This document shows positions 17,948-29,337 of a DNA stretch of 64,000 nucleotides, piece after piece (the stretch's first letter is position 1; each line of letters begins with the position of its first letter). The notes under the pieces are model-generated. The model saw only the letters and a list, made by a program, of their open reading frames with translations. It had not been told where the DNA came from and ran no database searches. A program made the position numbers and the translations under genes. This DNA is from Thalassomonas viridans (GTDB lineage Bacteria; Pseudomonadota; Gammaproteobacteria; Enterobacterales; Alteromonadaceae), in assembly GCF_000948985.2 (NCBI RefSeq), contig NZ_CP059733.1, positions 1,550,001-1,614,000 on the forward strand, written 5' to 3'.

Positions 17948-20900
17948 TTAGCCGACAAACTTACGGGCGTTGCGGAACATTCTCACCCAAGGGGAATCTT
18001 CCTGCCAGTCGTCCGGGTGCCAGGAGTTGGCCACGGTACGGAATACCCGCTCAGGATGCGGCATCATAATAGTGACCCGGCCATCCGTGGTGGTTAACGA
18101 GGTGATACCGTCCACTGAGCCGTTGGGGTTGGCCGGGTAGGTTTCAGTCACATCGCCGTAGTTATTGATATAACGCATGGCGACCGTGCCGGATTCATTG
18201 GCGGCATCAACTGTAGCATTAGAGCTGAATTCGGTACGCCCTTCACCGTGGGAGACGGCGATCGGCATATGGGAGCCGGCCATGCCGTCAAAGAAGATGG
18301 ACGGGCTTTCCTGAATTTCCACCAGCGAGAAGCGGGCTTCAAAACGCTCCGACTTGTTCTGGACAAAACGCGGCCAGTGCTCGCTGCCCGGAATGATTTC
18401 CTTAAGGTTGGACAGCATCTGACAACCGTTACAGACCCCTAATGAGAAGGTGTCTTCGCGGTGGAAGAACTCGCGGAACATTTCCCGGGCGCCGGCATTA
18501 AACAGGATGGACTTGGCCCAGCCTTCACCCGCGCCTAACACGTCCCCGTAAGAGAAGCCGCCGCAGGCCACCAGGCCTTTAAACTCGTTTAAGTCAACGC
18601 GGCCCGCCAGCACATCCGACATATGAATATCGACGGCGATAAAACCGGCGCGGTCAAAGGCGGCGGCCATTTCCACATGGGAGTTAACCCCCTGCTCGCG
18701 TAGTATGGCGACTTTCGGGTTGCTGCCCTTGACGGCGTCTTTGACGATAAGCTCGGCGACTATATCTTCGTTAAGATCATAAGTTAACTCGACATTCAGG
18801 CCCGGGTCTTCGGTATCGAACTTCACGTCATGCTCTTGCTGGGCGCATTCCGGGTTATCACGCATCGACTGCATATGATAAGTGGTTTTGGCCCAGGTGG
18901 TACGGTAGTAAGTACGGCTGTTGGCCAGTACCTCTTTGCCGTCGCGGCTAAAGCGGATCATGTCTTCGTTGTTGAGGCGGCCGATGTCCGTGCATAAGTC
19001 CAGGATACCGTGTTTTTCCAGGATTGCATGTATGGCATCGACATCTGCCTCGCGGATCTGGATCACGGCGCCGAGTTCTTCGTTGAACAATACCGCCATG
19101 TCGTCACCGGCCAATTTGCTGAGATCTATATCCACCCCGGTGAAACCGGCAAACGCCATTTCCGCCACCGCAGTAAATAAACCGCCGTCGGATCTGTCGT
19201 GATAGGCTAGCAACTTGTTGTCGCTGACCAGCTCTTGCATGGCATTGAAGAAGCCTTTTAATACTTCAGGGTTATCAACGTCCGGGGTTTCCTGGCCCAG
19301 CTGTTTGTAAACCTGCGCCAGGCAGGAACCGCCCAAACGGTTTTTACCGCCGGACAGGTCGATGGCGACGATGCGGCTGTCCCCCAGATCCGTGCGCAGC
19401 TGAGGCGTTACGGTTTTACGGATATCCTTAACCGCGCCAAAGGCAGTGATCACCAGAGACAGAGGGGCGGTAACCGCCTTGTCTTCGCCGTCCTGCTGCC
19501 ATTGGGTTTTCATGGACATGGAGTCTTTACCCACAGGAATGGTCAGGCCAAGGGTCGGGCAGAGCTCTTCCCCTATGGCTTTTACTGCTTCGTATAAACC
19601 GGCATCTTCACCCGGGTGACCGGCGGCGGCCATCCAGTTGGCGGACAGCTTGATGCGGTTTAAATCGCCGATATCGGCACCGGCAATGTTGGTCAAGGCT
19701 TCCGCGACCGCCAAACGGGCAGAAGCACCATAGTTTAACAGGGCGACAGGCGTACGCTCACCCATAGACATGGCTTCACCGTGATAGCTGTCCAGGGCGG
19801 AAGCGGTTACGCCGCAATCGGCCACAGGCACCTGCCAGGGGCCCACCATCTGATCCCGGTTAACCATACCGGTAACGCTGCGGTCGCCGATAGTGATCAG
19901 GAAGGTTTTCTCGGCGATGGTCGGCAGGCTCAGTAAGCGGTCTGCGGCATCGCTCAGGGAAACGCCGGCTAAGTCCAGGGGTTCGCCGGTCTCGGTTTTG
20001 CTACTGACTTCCCTGTGCATTTTCGGCGGCTTGCCAAGCAGTACATCCAGGGATAAGTCGATAGGTTTGGCATTTTTCGGGTCATCGGCAAAATGGGCAT
20101 CGGTCAGGGTTAAATGCTCTTCTTCAGTTGCCCGGCCAACGACGGCAAACGGCGCGCGCTCGCGCTCACAGATGGCTTTAAAGACCGGCAGCTGCTCGTC
20201 GGAAACCGCCAGTACATAACGTTCCTGAGATTCGTTACACCAGATCTCCAGCGGCGACATGCTGCGCTCGTCGTTGGGCACATTGCGCAGTTCGAAGTTG
20301 CCGCCGCGGCCGCCGTCCGAAACCAGCTCAGGGAAGGCGTTGGATAAACCGCCTGCGCCGACATCATGGATAAACAGAATAGGGTTGTCTTCCCCTAACT
20401 GCCAGCAGTGGTCGATCACTTCCTGACAGCGGCGTTCCATTTCCGGGTTCTCCCGCTGCACCGAGGCAAAGTCGAGATCTTCTGCCGACTGGCCCGAAGC
20501 CATAGAAGAAGCCGCGCCGCCGCCAAGGCCGATATTCATGGCCGGGCCGCCCAAGGCGATCAGGTTGGCGCCAACACAGATTTCGCCTTTTTGTACGTGC
20601 TGATCGCGGATGTTGCCTAAACCGCCGGCCAGCATGATCGGCTTGTGGTAGCCGCGTACTTCGCTGCCGTTAAAAGAATTAACCTGCTCTTCATAGGTAC
20701 GGAAATAACCTAAGATATTGGGACGGCCGAATTCGTTGTTAAAAGCGGCGCCGCCAAGCGGGCCTTCGGTCATGATATCCAGGGCGGAGACAATACGCTC
20801 GGGTTTGCCGAAATCGGTTTCCCAGGGTTGTTCGAAATTAGGGATGCGCAGGTTGGAAACGGTAAAGCCCACCAAACCGGCTTTAGGCTTGGAGCCGACC

Positions 20901-21877
20901 CCTGTGGCCCCTTCGTCGCGGATTTCACCGCCGCTGCCGGTAGCCGCTCCGGGATACGGGGAAATGGCGGTGGGGTGGTTATGGGTTTCCACCTTCATCA
21001 GGATCTGGATGTCTTCGTGGTTATAGCCGTAAACCTTGGACTCGGGATTCGGGAAGAAACGTCCGCCCGGGTTGCCGGTCATAACAGCAGCATTATCCTT
21101 ATAAGCGCTCAGGACAAAGTCTGAGTTGGCTTCATAAGTATTTTTGATCATTTTGAACAAAGACTTGGGCTGTTTTTCTCCGTCTATAGTCCAGTCGGCG
21201 TTGAAGATTTTATGGCGGCAATGCTCGGAGTTTGCCTGGGCGAACATATAAAGTTCGATATCGTTGGGGTTGCGTCCTAAGCGAGTGAAGTTCTCCACCA
21301 GGTAGTCGATTTCATCTTCCGCCAATGCCAGGCCTAAACTGATGTTGGCCTCTGCCAGGGCGTTGCGGCCGCCGGCCAAAATGTCTACCGAGGTCAGGGT
21401 GCCGGGCTCGGCGGAGGCAAACAGGATTTCTGCCTGCTGTATCTCGGTGAAGACGGTTTCCATCATGCGGTCATGCAGCAGGTTGTTCAGTTGCTGTTGT
21501 TGCTCTTGGTTTAAGGTGTCGCCGCTAATGTAGTAGGCTAAGCCGCGTTCTAGTCGGATGATTTGCTGGAGGCCACAGTTGTGTGCGATGTCGGTTGATT
21601 TGGAAGACCAGGGGGAGATAGTGCCGGGGCGGGGAGTAACGAGAAGAAGTTGTCCTGTGGGTTCATGTTCTTCAATACTCGGTCCATATTTTAGAAGTTT
21701 TTGTAAAACATGGAATTCTTCAGTTGAAAACTCTGCCGAAATATTAGCAAAATGCATGTATTCAGCGTAGATATCCGTGATCGGCAGTCCGAGTTCCGCA
21801 CACTGAGATAATATTTTTTTTATTCTAAAATCAGATAGTGCCGGAGCGCCGCGAAGGGTTTTCATCAACATCGCCAT
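17948..21877 (-). CDS. purL: Phosphoribosylformylglycinamidine synthase, single-chain
   Basis: Fourth step of purine synthesis: FGAR plus glutamine plus ATP gives FGAM. A large PurL of about 1309 residues. It has an N-terminal PurS-like part, two AIRS-type ATP domains ([33 protein letters not shown] near residue 310), and a C-terminal class-I glutaminase with [12 protein letters not shown] (nucleophile Cys) and the His/Glu pair in MPHPERVFR. Several in-frame ATGs exist. ATG at 21877 has GGTGA 8 bases upstream and gives [19 protein letters not shown], close to E. coli MMEILRGSPALSAFRI. Starts at 21871 or 21865 are possible. Monocistronic, divergent from mltF, as in E. coli. Confidence 0.97.
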   Translation of the reverse strand: MAMLMKTLRGAPALSDFRIKKILSQCAELGLPITDIYAEYMHFANISAEFSTEEFHVLQKLLKYGPSIEEHEPTGQLLLVTPRPGTISPWSSKSTDIAHNCGLQQIIRLERGLAYYISGDTLNQEQQQQLNNLLHDRMMETVFTEIQQAEILFASAEPGTLTSVDILAGGRNALAEANISLGLALAEDEIDYLVENFTRLGRNPNDIELYMFAQANSEHCRHKIFNADWTIDGEKQPKSLFKMIKNTYEANSDFVLSAYKDNAAVMTGNPGGRFFPNPESKVYGYNHEDIQILMKVETHNHPTAISPYPGAATGSGGEIRDEGATGVGSKPKAGLVGFTVSNLRIPNFEQPWETDFGKPERIVSALDIMTEGPLGGAAFNNEFGRPNILGYFRTYEEQVNSFNGSEVRGYHKPIMLAGGLGNIRDQHVQKGEICVGANLIALGGPAMNIGLGGGAASSMASGQSAEDLDFASVQRENPEMERRCQEVIDHCWQLGEDNPILFIHDVGAGGLSNAFPELVSDGGRGGNFELRNVPNDERSMSPLEIWCNESQERYVLAVSDEQLPVFKAICERERAPFAVVGRATEEEHLTLTDAHFADDPKNAKPIDLSLDVLLGKPPKMHREVSSKTETGEPLDLAGVSLSDAADRLLSLPTIAEKTFLITIGDRSVTGMVNRDQMVGPWQVPVADCGVTASALDSYHGEAMSMGERTPVALLNYGASARLAVAEALTNIAGADIGDLNRIKLSANWMAAAGHPGEDAGLYEAVKAIGEELCPTLGLTIPVGKDSMSMKTQWQQDGEDKAVTAPLSLVITAFGAVKDIRKTVTPQLRTDLGDSRIVAIDLSGGKNRLGGSCLAQVYKQLGQETPDVDNPEVLKGFFNAMQELVSDNKLLAYHDRSDGGLFTAVAEMAFAGFTGVDIDLSKLAGDDMAVLFNEELGAVIQIREADVDAIHAILEKHGILDLCTDIGRLNNEDMIRFSRDGKEVLANSRTYYRTTWAKTTYHMQSMRDNPECAQQEHDVKFDTEDPGLNVELTYDLNEDIVAELIVKDAVKGSNPKVAILREQGVNSHVEMAAAFDRAGFIAVDIHMSDVLAGRVDLNEFKGLVACGGFSYGDVLGAGEGWAKSILFNAGAREMFREFFHREDTFSLGVCNGCQMLSNLKEIIPGSEHWPRFVQNKSERFEARFSLVEIQESPSIFFDGMAGSHMPIAVSHGEGRTEFSSNATVDAANESGTVAMRYINNYGDVTETYPANPNGSVDGITSLTTTDGRVTIMMPHPERVFRTVANSWHPDDWQEDSPWVRMFRNARKFVG

Positions 21878-22042
21878 AAACTTATTCACCAGTTTAGTTA
21901 AAGTAGGGAAAAAATCGCGCGTATTATAGATGAAATGCACCGGCTTGGTAAGCGTTTAAAGCGATCAAAATTCAGTTATTATTTTTAATAAGATGAAAAA
22001 GATCTTTGCTAAAAATCCCGACACGCGACACAATTAGCTTAT

Positions 22043-23524
22043 ATGAAGAATAAAAAAGAAAAGTTCAGTTACATCAAGTGGTTCACGCTCGGCTTTTTTC
22101 TGCTGGCGGTTACCCTTATTTCCGGTTGCCAACCCCTTAAGGAAACCTCGGGCCTGGAGCGCATCATAGCGCGCGGTTATGTCAATGTCGGTACCCTGTT
22201 CGGCCCCAACAGCTATTATCTCGATGCCCACGGTCCGGCCGGGTTTGAATATGAGCTGGCACAAAAATATGCCGACTACCTTGGCGTTGAGCTTAAGGTG
22301 GTGCCCAGTTATAACCTGGAAGAGCTCTTTCCCAAACTCGATAGCGGCGATGTCGACTTCCTGGCTGCCGGGCTGGCGGTGACCCCTAAACGCCTGGCCC
22401 GCTATAACTTTGCCCCCAGTTACGATCAGGTCAGCCAGAAGCTGGTGTTTAAACAGGGTAACGTCCGTCCCAGGGCATTAAAAGATCTCACCGGCAGTTT
22501 TATGGTAACCTCCAGTTCGAGCCATGCGGAAAATCTGGTTAAACTTAAAGAAGAGCATAGTGAACTTAGCTGGCAGGAAACCTCGGAACTCGACAGCGAA
22601 GAGCTGCTGGTAAAAGTATTGGAAGGGGAGCTGGATTATACCGTGTCCGACAGTCATACTCTGGCCATCAACCGGCGCTATTACCCGGAAATCAGCATAG
22701 GCTTTACCATTAAAGAGCCGGAGCCGCTGGCCTGGCTGGTGAGCAAAGAGCAGGACGACTCCATTTTGGCCAGTTTAATCGAGTTTTTCGGCCAGGTACA
22801 CCAGGACGGCACGCTGCTGGCGCTGGACGATAAATATTACGGCCATGTCGAGCAGTTTAATTACGTTGACACCCGGATGTTTATCCGGGCGATAGAAAAG
22901 AAACTGCCCAAGTACCAGGACTTGTTTGTTAAGCATAACCAGGAGCTCGACTGGCGGCTGCTGGCGGCCATCAGTTATCAGGAGTCCCACTGGGAGCCGC
23001 ATGCCCGCTCTTATACCGGGGTCAGGGGCATGATGATGCTCACCCTGGCGACGGCCAAGCAAATGGGCATTAAAAGCCGGCTTGATGCCGAGCAAAGCAT
23101 ACGCGGCGGCGCCAAGTATTTTAAAAAGCTGATTAACCGGATGCCGGCGCGTATTCCGGTCCCGGACCGCATCTGGTTTGCCCTGGCCTCATACAATGTC
23201 GGTTTTGGCCATTTAAATGATGCCAGGATAATTACCGAGCAGCAGGGGGGAGATCCGGATCGCTGGGTGGAAGTGAAAAAAAGGCTGCCGCTGCTGAAAC
23301 AGAAAAAATACTATAAGCACACTAAATACGGTTATGCCCGGGGCGACGAGCCGGTCAATTATGTTGAAAACATACGCCGCTATTACGACACCCTGACCTG
23401 GATGGACGATAAGGCGAAAAAAGAAAGAATGCTCAACGAAGCGGTAAAATCGGATGAAACAGAGTTGATTGAGGGCAGCGGGGAGCTTGAGCCAGGCAAG
23501 CAGGCCAGCCTGGACGGGGATTGA
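22043..23524 (+). CDS. mltF: Membrane-bound lytic murein transglycosylase F
   Basis: 493 residues. The N-terminal signal has a lipobox-like LISGC (Cys29), so it is probably an outer-membrane lipoprotein. Residues about 40-265 are a periplasmic-binding-type domain ([38 protein letters not shown]). Residues about 290-450 are the SLT domain, with the catalytic Glu in [16 protein letters not shown] and GVRGMMMLT plus [16 protein letters not shown]. It cleaves peptidoglycan to 1,6-anhydromuropeptides, and the first domain modulates activity. Its place between purL and tadA is the conserved gammaproteobacterial arrangement. Confidence 0.95.
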   Translation: MKNKKEKFSYIKWFTLGFFLLAVTLISGCQPLKETSGLERIIARGYVNVGTLFGPNSYYLDAHGPAGFEYELAQKYADYLGVELKVVPSYNLEELFPKLDSGDVDFLAAGLAVTPKRLARYNFAPSYDQVSQKLVFKQGNVRPRALKDLTGSFMVTSSSSHAENLVKLKEEHSELSWQETSELDSEELLVKVLEGELDYTVSDSHTLAINRRYYPEISIGFTIKEPEPLAWLVSKEQDDSILASLIEFFGQVHQDGTLLALDDKYYGHVEQFNYVDTRMFIRAIEKKLPKYQDLFVKHNQELDWRLLAAISYQESHWEPHARSYTGVRGMMMLTLATAKQMGIKSRLDAEQSIRGGAKYFKKLINRMPARIPVPDRIWFALASYNVGFGHLNDARIITEQQGGDPDRWVEVKKRLPLLKQKKYYKHTKYGYARGDEPVNYVENIRRYYDTLTWMDDKAKKERMLNEAVKSDETELIEGSGELEPGKQASLDGD

Positions 23525-23650
23525 GGGATGTTAACCCCGGGTTTTGAAAGTGGCAGTGAAATAATTCACTGTCATATTTTCTTCATAACTTGAAGTTAAC
23601 ATATTAGCCTCAATATCTAACTTGTTAATAAAGTTAAGCAAGGGATTAGT

Positions 23651-23773
23651 ATGAGAGCAAAGAGACATTTAGTTACCACACAAAGAAGAAGACAGCTGCG
23701 CAGGCAGCAGGCGAAATCCAACAACCGCCGGCAGGTTTTTTACCTGCAAATCTTGTTGCATGAAAAATCCTGA
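23651..23773 (+). CDS. Possible 40-aa basic protein
   Basis: ATG with AAGG about 8 bases upstream and an open frame of 40 codons encoding a highly basic Arg/Gln-rich peptide (RRRQLRRQQ) with a hydrophobic C-terminal end (YLQILL). Not recognised. It could be a real small protein in the otherwise empty 23525-23841 stretch or a chance frame. Only the ribosome-binding site and composition support it. Confidence 0.35.
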   Translation: MRAKRHLVTTQRRRQLRRQQAKSNNRRQVFYLQILLHEKS

Positions 23774-23841
23774 TCGGATGATTTAGCTGTTATTAAACAG
23801 CATCCCGTTAATTCTGTCAGGTTTTCATCAAAACCATCAGT

Positions 23842-24366
23842 TTATTTTAATTTTTTCTTCTTTTCCGCTTTCTTTTCTGCACGGCGGCGTTTAAAAAATG
23901 CCGACAATAATTCGCTGCATTCTGCCTGCATAACGCCGGAAGTCACCTCCAGCTGATGGTTAAGCTGCTCGCACGCCACCAGGTTAAAAACGCTGCCGGC
24001 GGCACCGGTTTTTTTGTCGTCACTGGCATAAACCAGGCGTTTGATCCGGCTGTGCACCAACAAGCCGGCACACATGGCGCAGGGCTCTAATGTGACATAT
24101 AAGGTACAGTCGAGCATGCGGTAATTGTTGATGACCTTTCCCGCCTGGCGTATGGCGACCATTTCCGCATGGGCCGACGGGTCGTGACTGCAGATAGACT
24201 GGTTAAAGCCTTCGGCAATGATTTTTCCGCCGCTGACGATAACCGCCCCCACAGGGATTTCATCCATGGTTTCGGCCTGCTGCGCCAGCTCGTAGGCACG
24301 CTGCATAAAAATACGGTCTTGTGCTGCGGTGGTTTCGGTTATGCCGCGAGTCTTGTGGTTGTTCAT
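23842..24366 (-). CDS. tadA: tRNA-specific adenosine deaminase
   Basis: Converts A34 to inosine in tRNA-Arg(ACG). Zinc and catalytic residues are visible: HAEMVAI and PCAMCAG, with the usual AYELAQQAETMDEIPVGAVIV in front. The C-terminus is a Lys-rich tail (KRRRAEKKAEKKKKLK). A TTG at 24381 is in frame upstream, but the ATG at 24366 is preferred because conserved residues begin only later. It follows hemW by 19 bases and is probably co-transcribed with rdgB-hemW. Confidence 0.93.
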   Translation of the reverse strand: MNNHKTRGITETTAAQDRIFMQRAYELAQQAETMDEIPVGAVIVSGGKIIAEGFNQSICSHDPSAHAEMVAIRQAGKVINNYRMLDCTLYVTLEPCAMCAGLLVHSRIKRLVYASDDKKTGAAGSVFNLVACEQLNHQLEVTSGVMQAECSELLSAFFKRRRAEKKAEKKKKLK

Positions 24367-24385
24367 AGCTAATTCAGGCAATACG

Positions 24386-25531
24386 TTATAAAAACAGGCT
24401 TAACAGGTCGTTCAGGTAGCGGTGTCCGGTGGTGGTCACCTGCCAGGCTTGTCCCTGGTTTGACAAGAGTTGCTTTTCCCGGGCCTGTTCAAGCAGGTCC
24501 GAGATGCTCGCCTGGGCTAAGCCGGTGCGGGCCTGAAATTCATCCAGATGAAAGGGGGCGGATAACCTGAGGCGGTTCATCATATATTCAAAGGGCAGCT
24601 CTTCTGCGGACACGGTTTTAAGCTGATCCAGGTGAGTCCGGTCTTTTTCCAGGTAACCTTTGGGGTGTTTTACTTTAACCGTACGGTAAATTTCGCCGTG
24701 ATTAATATCGGTAATCTTACCGTGGGCGCCGCAGCCGATCCCCAGGTAATCGCCAAATTGCCAGTAATTTAAATTATGCCGGCACTGGTAGCCTTCCCGG
24801 CTAAAGGCTGAAATTTCATACTGGCGGTAACCGGCGGCATGTAGCAGGGCTATGCCCTGATCCTGTATGCTCCACAAGACCTCGTCTTCCGGCAGCTTGG
24901 GGGGACGGGAATAAAACGGGGTATTGGGCTCTATGGTGAGCTGGTACCAGGACAAATGCGTGGGATTTAAGCCTATGGCTGTGGTTAAATCGTCCAGGGC
25001 ATTTTCTATGCTTTGCTGGGGCAGGCCGTGCATCAGGTCGAGGTTAAAGCTGGAGACGCCGCAGCTTGTCGCCAGCTCTGCCGCCTTGCTTGCCTGGCAG
25101 CCGTCATGTATCCGCCCCAGCTTGATCAGCTTGTCCGAGGCAAAACTTTGCACCCCTATGGACAAACGGGAAACTCCCGCCTGGGCAAAGCCGGTGAATT
25201 TACCCGCTTCTACCGTACCCGGATTGGCTTCCAGGGTGATTTCTATGTCCGCCCGGTGTTCAAAGCGGGACAATACCTGGCTCAGCAGGGATTGTATCGC
25301 CTCGGGGGAAAACAGGCTCGGGGTGCCGCCGCCGATAAAGATGCTGTGCAGCGGGCGGTCTTTAAGATTAAAACGCGCGATATCGCTGTCCAGATCGGCA
25401 ATGAGTTCCCGGACATAATCCTGCTCGGGAATGTCATGTTTTAAGGCATGGGAGTTAAAGTCGCAATAGGGACATTTTTGCACACACCAGGGAATATGGA
25501 TATATAAGGATAGCGGCGGCAACTGTAACAC
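24386..25531 (-). CDS. hemW: Heme chaperone HemW (radical SAM)
   Basis: 381 residues, formerly called a coproporphyrinogen-III oxidase-like protein. The radical-SAM cluster motif is CVQKCPYC (Cys16, Cys20, Cys23), followed by FIGGGTPSLFSP and the HemN-like C-terminal domain (YEISAFSREGYQCRHNLNYWQFGDYLGIGCGAHG). It lacks the residues of true HemN at the N-terminus and fits HemW, which transfers heme to respiratory proteins. The start is GTG, 3 bases past the rdgB stop, so the genes are coupled. Confidence 0.92.
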   Translation of the reverse strand: MLQLPPLSLYIHIPWCVQKCPYCDFNSHALKHDIPEQDYVRELIADLDSDIARFNLKDRPLHSIFIGGGTPSLFSPEAIQSLLSQVLSRFEHRADIEITLEANPGTVEAGKFTGFAQAGVSRLSIGVQSFASDKLIKLGRIHDGCQASKAAELATSCGVSSFNLDLMHGLPQQSIENALDDLTTAIGLNPTHLSWYQLTIEPNTPFYSRPPKLPEDEVLWSIQDQGIALLHAAGYRQYEISAFSREGYQCRHNLNYWQFGDYLGIGCGAHGKITDINHGEIYRTVKVKHPKGYLEKDRTHLDQLKTVSAEELPFEYMMNRLRLSAPFHLDEFQARTGLAQASISDLLEQAREKQLLSNQGQAWQVTTTGHRYLNDLLSLFL

Positions 25532-25533
25532 GA

Positions 25534-26124
25534 TTATTTTCCGAAATGTTTAACTAACTGGGCCAGCGCCTGGCCGCGGTGGCTTAACCGGTTTTTTACT
25601 TCCCTGGGCAGTTGCGCCGAAGTGCACTGCTGCTCTTCTACCCAGAATACCGGGTCATAACCAAAGCCCTGTTCTCCCTGCTTTTCAGCGGTTATCCGGC
25701 CTTCCCAGCTACCGTGGCAAATCACCGGGGTGGGGTCTTCGCTATGGCGCATATATACCAGCACGCAATGGAAACGGGCGCTGCGTTTTTCTGCCGGTAC
25801 GGCTTTTAACTGCTCCAGTAATTTTACTATATTGTCATGGTCGCCGGCATCTTCGCCGGCATAACGGGCGGAATAAACCCCGGGGGCGCCGTTAAGGGCG
25901 TCCACTTCCAGGCCCGAGTCGTCGGCGATGGCGGCTTTGCCGGTGATTTTGGCGGCATGGCGGGCTTTGATGATGGCATTTTCCACGAAAGTAGTGCCGG
26001 TTTCCGGGACATCCGGCACCTGGAAGTCGCTTTGCGGCACTATAGTGATCTGCTCGGCGGCCAGTAATTCACTCAGCTCTTTTACTTTACCTTTGTTGCC
26101 TGTGGCTAAGACGATAGTCGACAT
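25534..26124 (-). CDS. rdgB: XTP/dITP diphosphatase
   Basis: 196 residues of the HAM1/RdgB family, which removes inosine, xanthosine and related triphosphates from the nucleotide pool. [11 protein letters not shown] at the start, [24 protein letters not shown] near residue 68, and GFGYDPVFW and LSHRGQAL at the C-terminus are the signature segments. First gene of the rdgB-hemW-tadA run and divergent from eamA. Confidence 0.96.
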   Translation of the reverse strand: MSTIVLATGNKGKVKELSELLAAEQITIVPQSDFQVPDVPETGTTFVENAIIKARHAAKITGKAAIADDSGLEVDALNGAPGVYSARYAGEDAGDHDNIVKLLEQLKAVPAEKRSARFHCVLVYMRHSEDPTPVICHGSWEGRITAEKQGEQGFGYDPVFWVEEQQCTSAQLPREVKNRLSHRGQALAQLVKHFGK

Positions 26125-26328
26125 GTTTTACCCTTGTACTCGTCGCTGGATGTATGCCTGATAAGGCAGACTCGCCTTAACCAGGATTTATGGACGGCAT
26201 AATACAGCAATGTCGGGTAAAGTGTGATAGAAACTGTACCCGAAAAGATAAATAATTGCTTTCCCGGATGTGCCGGCATCTCCCGGATTAAGGTTAAGTA
26301 ATAATAAATCAAACAGATGTGGGCGGGT

Positions 26329-27240
26329 ATGACGTTAAAAGACAGTATTTTAGGCTTGTTGATTGTTTTTCTCTGGGGCATTAACTTTGTCGTGATCGCC
26401 TGGGGGCTTGAGGGCATGCCGCCCCTGCTGATGGGAGCTTGCCGTTTTCTGCTGGTGGCCCTGATAGGCAGTTTGTTTATTAAACCGCCTGATATGCCGT
26501 GGCAATGGCTATGGGCTTACGCCCTAACCTTAGGTTTTGGCCAGTTCGCTTTTTTATTTTCAGCCATGGCCTTTGGTATGCCGGCGGGCCTTGCTTCGCT
26601 GGTGTTGCAGTCCCAGGCCTTATTTACCCTGCTTTTTGCCGCCCTGTTGTTAAAAGAAGGTATCACTCCTTTGCAGCTGCTGGCCATGCTGATAGCCGGT
26701 TTTGGCTTATACCTGGTGGGAGCCGGCGCTTCAGGTGCCGCCATGACCTTTTCAGGTTTTATATTAACCCTGGCGGCGGCCATGTGCTGGGGCCTGGGCA
26801 ATATTGTTAACCGTACCATCAATAACCGGGGTTACCAGGCTAATTTAGGGCTGGTGATCTGGTCAGCTTGGATCCCGCCGGTGCCTTTTTTGCTGGCGAG
26901 CTATTATTTTGAAGGGGGTGGAGCCATCCAGGAGGCGCTGGTGAATATTCAGTTTAGCACCATAGCGGCTTTGCTGTACCTGGCAATCGCCGCAACCATT
27001 GTCGGTTACAGTTTGTGGAGTTATCTGCTGGGACGTTATCCCGCCGCCCGTATTTCTCCGCTGACGTTGGCCGTGCCTGTGGTGGGGCTGGCGGCTGCGG
27101 CGTATTTCCTGGATGAAGTGATCACCCGGCAGCAGGGGCTGGGTATTGCTCTGGTGATGTTTGGCTTATTGCTTAATCTTGCCGGAAGACGGCTGATGCG
27201 TGGGGTGAAAAGCCTTGTTTTTAGCAAAGCGCATAAATAG
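26329..27240 (+). CDS. eamA: EamA-type O-acetylserine/cysteine exporter
   Basis: Inner-membrane exporter of the DMT superfamily, about ten transmembrane helices in two EamA repeats. It closely follows E. coli EamA (YdeD), which exports O-acetylserine and cysteine: LLIVFLWGINFVVI, GMPAGLASLVLQSQALFTLL, ILTLAAAMCWGLGNI, and YLLGRYPAARISPLTLAVPVVGLAAAAY-like blocks line up in order. The ATG at 26329 (MTLKDS) gives the length nearest E. coli. An earlier ATG at 26317 is in frame. The substrate assignment rests on resemblance only. Confidence 0.85.
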   Translation: MTLKDSILGLLIVFLWGINFVVIAWGLEGMPPLLMGACRFLLVALIGSLFIKPPDMPWQWLWAYALTLGFGQFAFLFSAMAFGMPAGLASLVLQSQALFTLLFAALLLKEGITPLQLLAMLIAGFGLYLVGAGASGAAMTFSGFILTLAAAMCWGLGNIVNRTINNRGYQANLGLVIWSAWIPPVPFLLASYYFEGGGAIQEALVNIQFSTIAALLYLAIAATIVGYSLWSYLLGRYPAARISPLTLAVPVVGLAAAAYFLDEVITRQQGLGIALVMFGLLLNLAGRRLMRGVKSLVFSKAHK

Positions 27241-27316
27241 CAAGGCGCATGAATATATCCAGGTCGGCGGGCTAAGGTTTGCCTGTTGATGGGGTCAGCA
27301 GCAAACCTTTCGTTGG

Positions 27317-27754
27317 TTAGTCGACATAAAACTTCTGTGAAAACTTAAGCTTATGTTTTTCGGTACCGTCAATAATGTCGATATCGAAATGTATGGTTTC
27401 TTCGTTGGAGTATTTGATCTGCGCCAGGTAATAAATCGCGGCGCCTTCCTTAACTTCCTGAAACTCAAGCGACTTTATTTGGCCGAGATCATTCCTGGCC
27501 TTGCCTGACATCACCACGGTTTTTGCCGGGTTACTTGTCTGGCTGTTGTCCAGTACGGAGATATTCACCAGGCCGTTATAGCGGCTGCGCTCTATGCCAT
27601 AAGCTTTGGCGATTTCCGGGGTTAAAAAGGTTGCCCCTATGGCCATGTAATGGACATTAAGGTTACCGACTTTTTTCATGTTTTCTGCGCTTGCTGCAGA
27701 GGCAAAAATCAGGCCGAACAGCAAGAAAATCAGGGGGCGGGAGAAGAAATTCAT
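27317..27754 (-). CDS. Exported DUF4426 protein
   Basis: About 145 residues. The signal peptide ends at ASAAS-AEN (near residue 23). The mature part is a beta-rich DUF4426 domain (VGNLNVHYMAIGATFLTPEIAKAYGIERSRYNGLVNISVL...), typical of marine gammaproteobacteria and of unknown function. The ATG at 27754 has GGAA 6 bases upstream. An earlier ATG at 27766 has none. It sits downstream of yggT and proC and may share their transcript. Confidence 0.85.
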   Translation of the reverse strand: MNFFSRPLIFLLFGLIFASAASAENMKKVGNLNVHYMAIGATFLTPEIAKAYGIERSRYNGLVNISVLDNSQTSNPAKTVVMSGKARNDLGQIKSLEFQEVKEGAAIYYLAQIKYSNEETIHFDIDIIDGTEKHKLKFSQKFYVD

Positions 27755-27847
27755 CGTATGTTCCATATAGTTACTGGCTATGGCCTTAAGTATAAGCCAT
27801 AGCCAAAAAATGAGTTAGCTATATCTGTTAACGTAACAATTTGGGAA

Positions 27848-28396
27848 TTAAAGCATGCGCCAGACAGGAATAGCGCCGCTGATCAGGATATTGATCACAT
27901 TTAACAGGATAAACGCGATTAACACCGACAAATCCAGGCCGCCGATACTGGGGATGACCCTGCGGATAGGACGTAAAAACGGCTCAGTCAGCTGGTGGAA
28001 GATCATCTGGGTCGGGTTATATCCCTGTACCACCCAGCTCATCAGCGCCATAACCAGCATGATGATAAAGAGCAATACGCCGCTATGCTTGACCAAAAAC
28101 AAAACGCCCAAAAACATGGATTCAGGAAGGTTAAAATAACCGCCGTTGATCAGGGGAATAACGACAAACTTGATGCTGGCCACGATATAAGCCAACAACA
28201 AAGTAGCAAGGTCTATCCCGCCAAACCCCGGAATAATCCTGCGCAGCGGCACCACCATAGGGTTGGTGACTTTTACCACGAACTGGCTGAAAGGGTTATA
28301 AAAGTCCGCCTTAACCAGCTGTAACCATAAGCGTAAGACGAGTATCCATACTAACGCATTAAAGGTAATTTCCAGCAAATAAATAATTGCTTCCAT
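27848..28396 (-). CDS. yggT: YggT-family membrane protein
   Basis: About 182 residues with two YggT repeats, each a pair of hydrophobic helices flanking the conserved NPF/NPT-plus-P(L/I)RRIIP motif: VTNPMVVPLRRIIPGFGGIDLAT near residue 45 and LTEPFLRPIRRVIPSIGGLDLS near 140. Inner-membrane protein. Reported links to osmotic stress and cell division in relatives are not resolved here. GGAG 6 bases before 28396 favours this ATG over the one at 28408. Operon with proC and yggS upstream, as in Shewanella and E. coli. Confidence 0.9.
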   Translation of the reverse strand: MEAIIYLLEITFNALVWILVLRLWLQLVKADFYNPFSQFVVKVTNPMVVPLRRIIPGFGGIDLATLLLAYIVASIKFVVIPLINGGYFNLPESMFLGVLFLVKHSGVLLFIIMLVMALMSWVVQGYNPTQMIFHQLTEPFLRPIRRVIPSIGGLDLSVLIAFILLNVINILISGAIPVWRML

Positions 28397-28496
28397 TAAA
28401 AACTCCATAAATTAGGATGAGAGTACTTATTTCAATAACAAGTTAAATACCACTATTTTTATATAAATCAATACTATTTTAACTGTTTGACCTAAG

Positions 28497-29312
28497 TTAA
28501 CCATTATTTTGTGCCATTTCCCGGCTGCGTTGCAATGCCGCATCCATGGCTTTTGTAACTAATTGTGATAGGCCCCCCTGGTAAAACTGGTTCAGGGCCG
28601 CCTGGGTAGTGCCGCCTTTAGAGGTAACATTTTCACGCAGCTGGGCAATGGAGTCGTCATTCTGGCAAACCATCTGGGCGGCCCCCAGGGCGGTTTGTTG
28701 TACCAGCTTACGGCTGTCCTGGGCGGAAAAGCCCAGGGTCTGGGCGTGTTGCTCCATGATTTCCATAAAGAGGAAGAAATAGGCGGGGGCGGAACCGGAT
28801 ACCGCTATGATATCGTCAATCTGCTTTTCCTGGTCCAGCCACATCACTATGCCCACCGCCTTCATCATTTCATCGGCAACGGTGCGCTGCGCCGGAGTAA
28901 CTTCCCGGGAGGGATAAATGCCGGTGACGCCAAGGCCCAACTGGGACGGGGTATTGGGCATGGTACGGATCACGGCTTGTCCGTTCCCCAGGGCAGCTTG
29001 GATTTGCGCCATGGTGCAGCCGGCGGCGATGGAAATAAAGCATTTATCCGAGATGTCCAGGTTTTGCTTGATGTCCCGGCAAACGTCCGTGATCAGGTGG
29101 GGTTTCACGCCGAGCACTATGGTGGGGGCGAAACGGGCGGCTTCCAGGTTGTCCGCCGTCTGGCGGATGCCGAATTCTTGTGCCAGCGCCAGGCGCTTTT
29201 CTGGCGACGGGTTGGAAACGATAATATTTTCCGGGGCGAAGCCGTTGTTGATCATGCCGATAATAATGGCGCGGTTCATATTGCCGGCGCCAATAAATGC
29301 GATTTTATTCAT
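28497..29312 (-). CDS. proC: Pyrroline-5-carboxylate reductase
   Basis: Last step of proline synthesis: P5C plus NAD(P)H gives proline. 271 residues. The Rossmann motif GAGNMNRAII is near residue 8. The C-terminal dimer domain carries the conserved VSGSAPAYFFLFMEIM near 165 and VTSKGGTTQAALNQF near 232. It lies between yggS and yggT in the common gammaproteobacterial order, so all three are probably one transcript. Confidence 0.96.
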   Translation of the reverse strand: MNKIAFIGAGNMNRAIIIGMINNGFAPENIIVSNPSPEKRLALAQEFGIRQTADNLEAARFAPTIVLGVKPHLITDVCRDIKQNLDISDKCFISIAAGCTMAQIQAALGNGQAVIRTMPNTPSQLGLGVTGIYPSREVTPAQRTVADEMMKAVGIVMWLDQEKQIDDIIAVSGSAPAYFFLFMEIMEQHAQTLGFSAQDSRKLVQQTALGAAQMVCQNDDSIAQLRENVTSKGGTTQAALNQFYQGGLSQLVTKAMDAALQRSREMAQNNG

Positions 29313-29337
29313 AATTTACTCTTAAGTTACTGCTTTA

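Noticed and set aside
21941..22042. PurR box upstream of purL
   Set aside because: TAAGCGTTTAAAGCG does not match the ACGCAAACGTTTTC consensus well enough.
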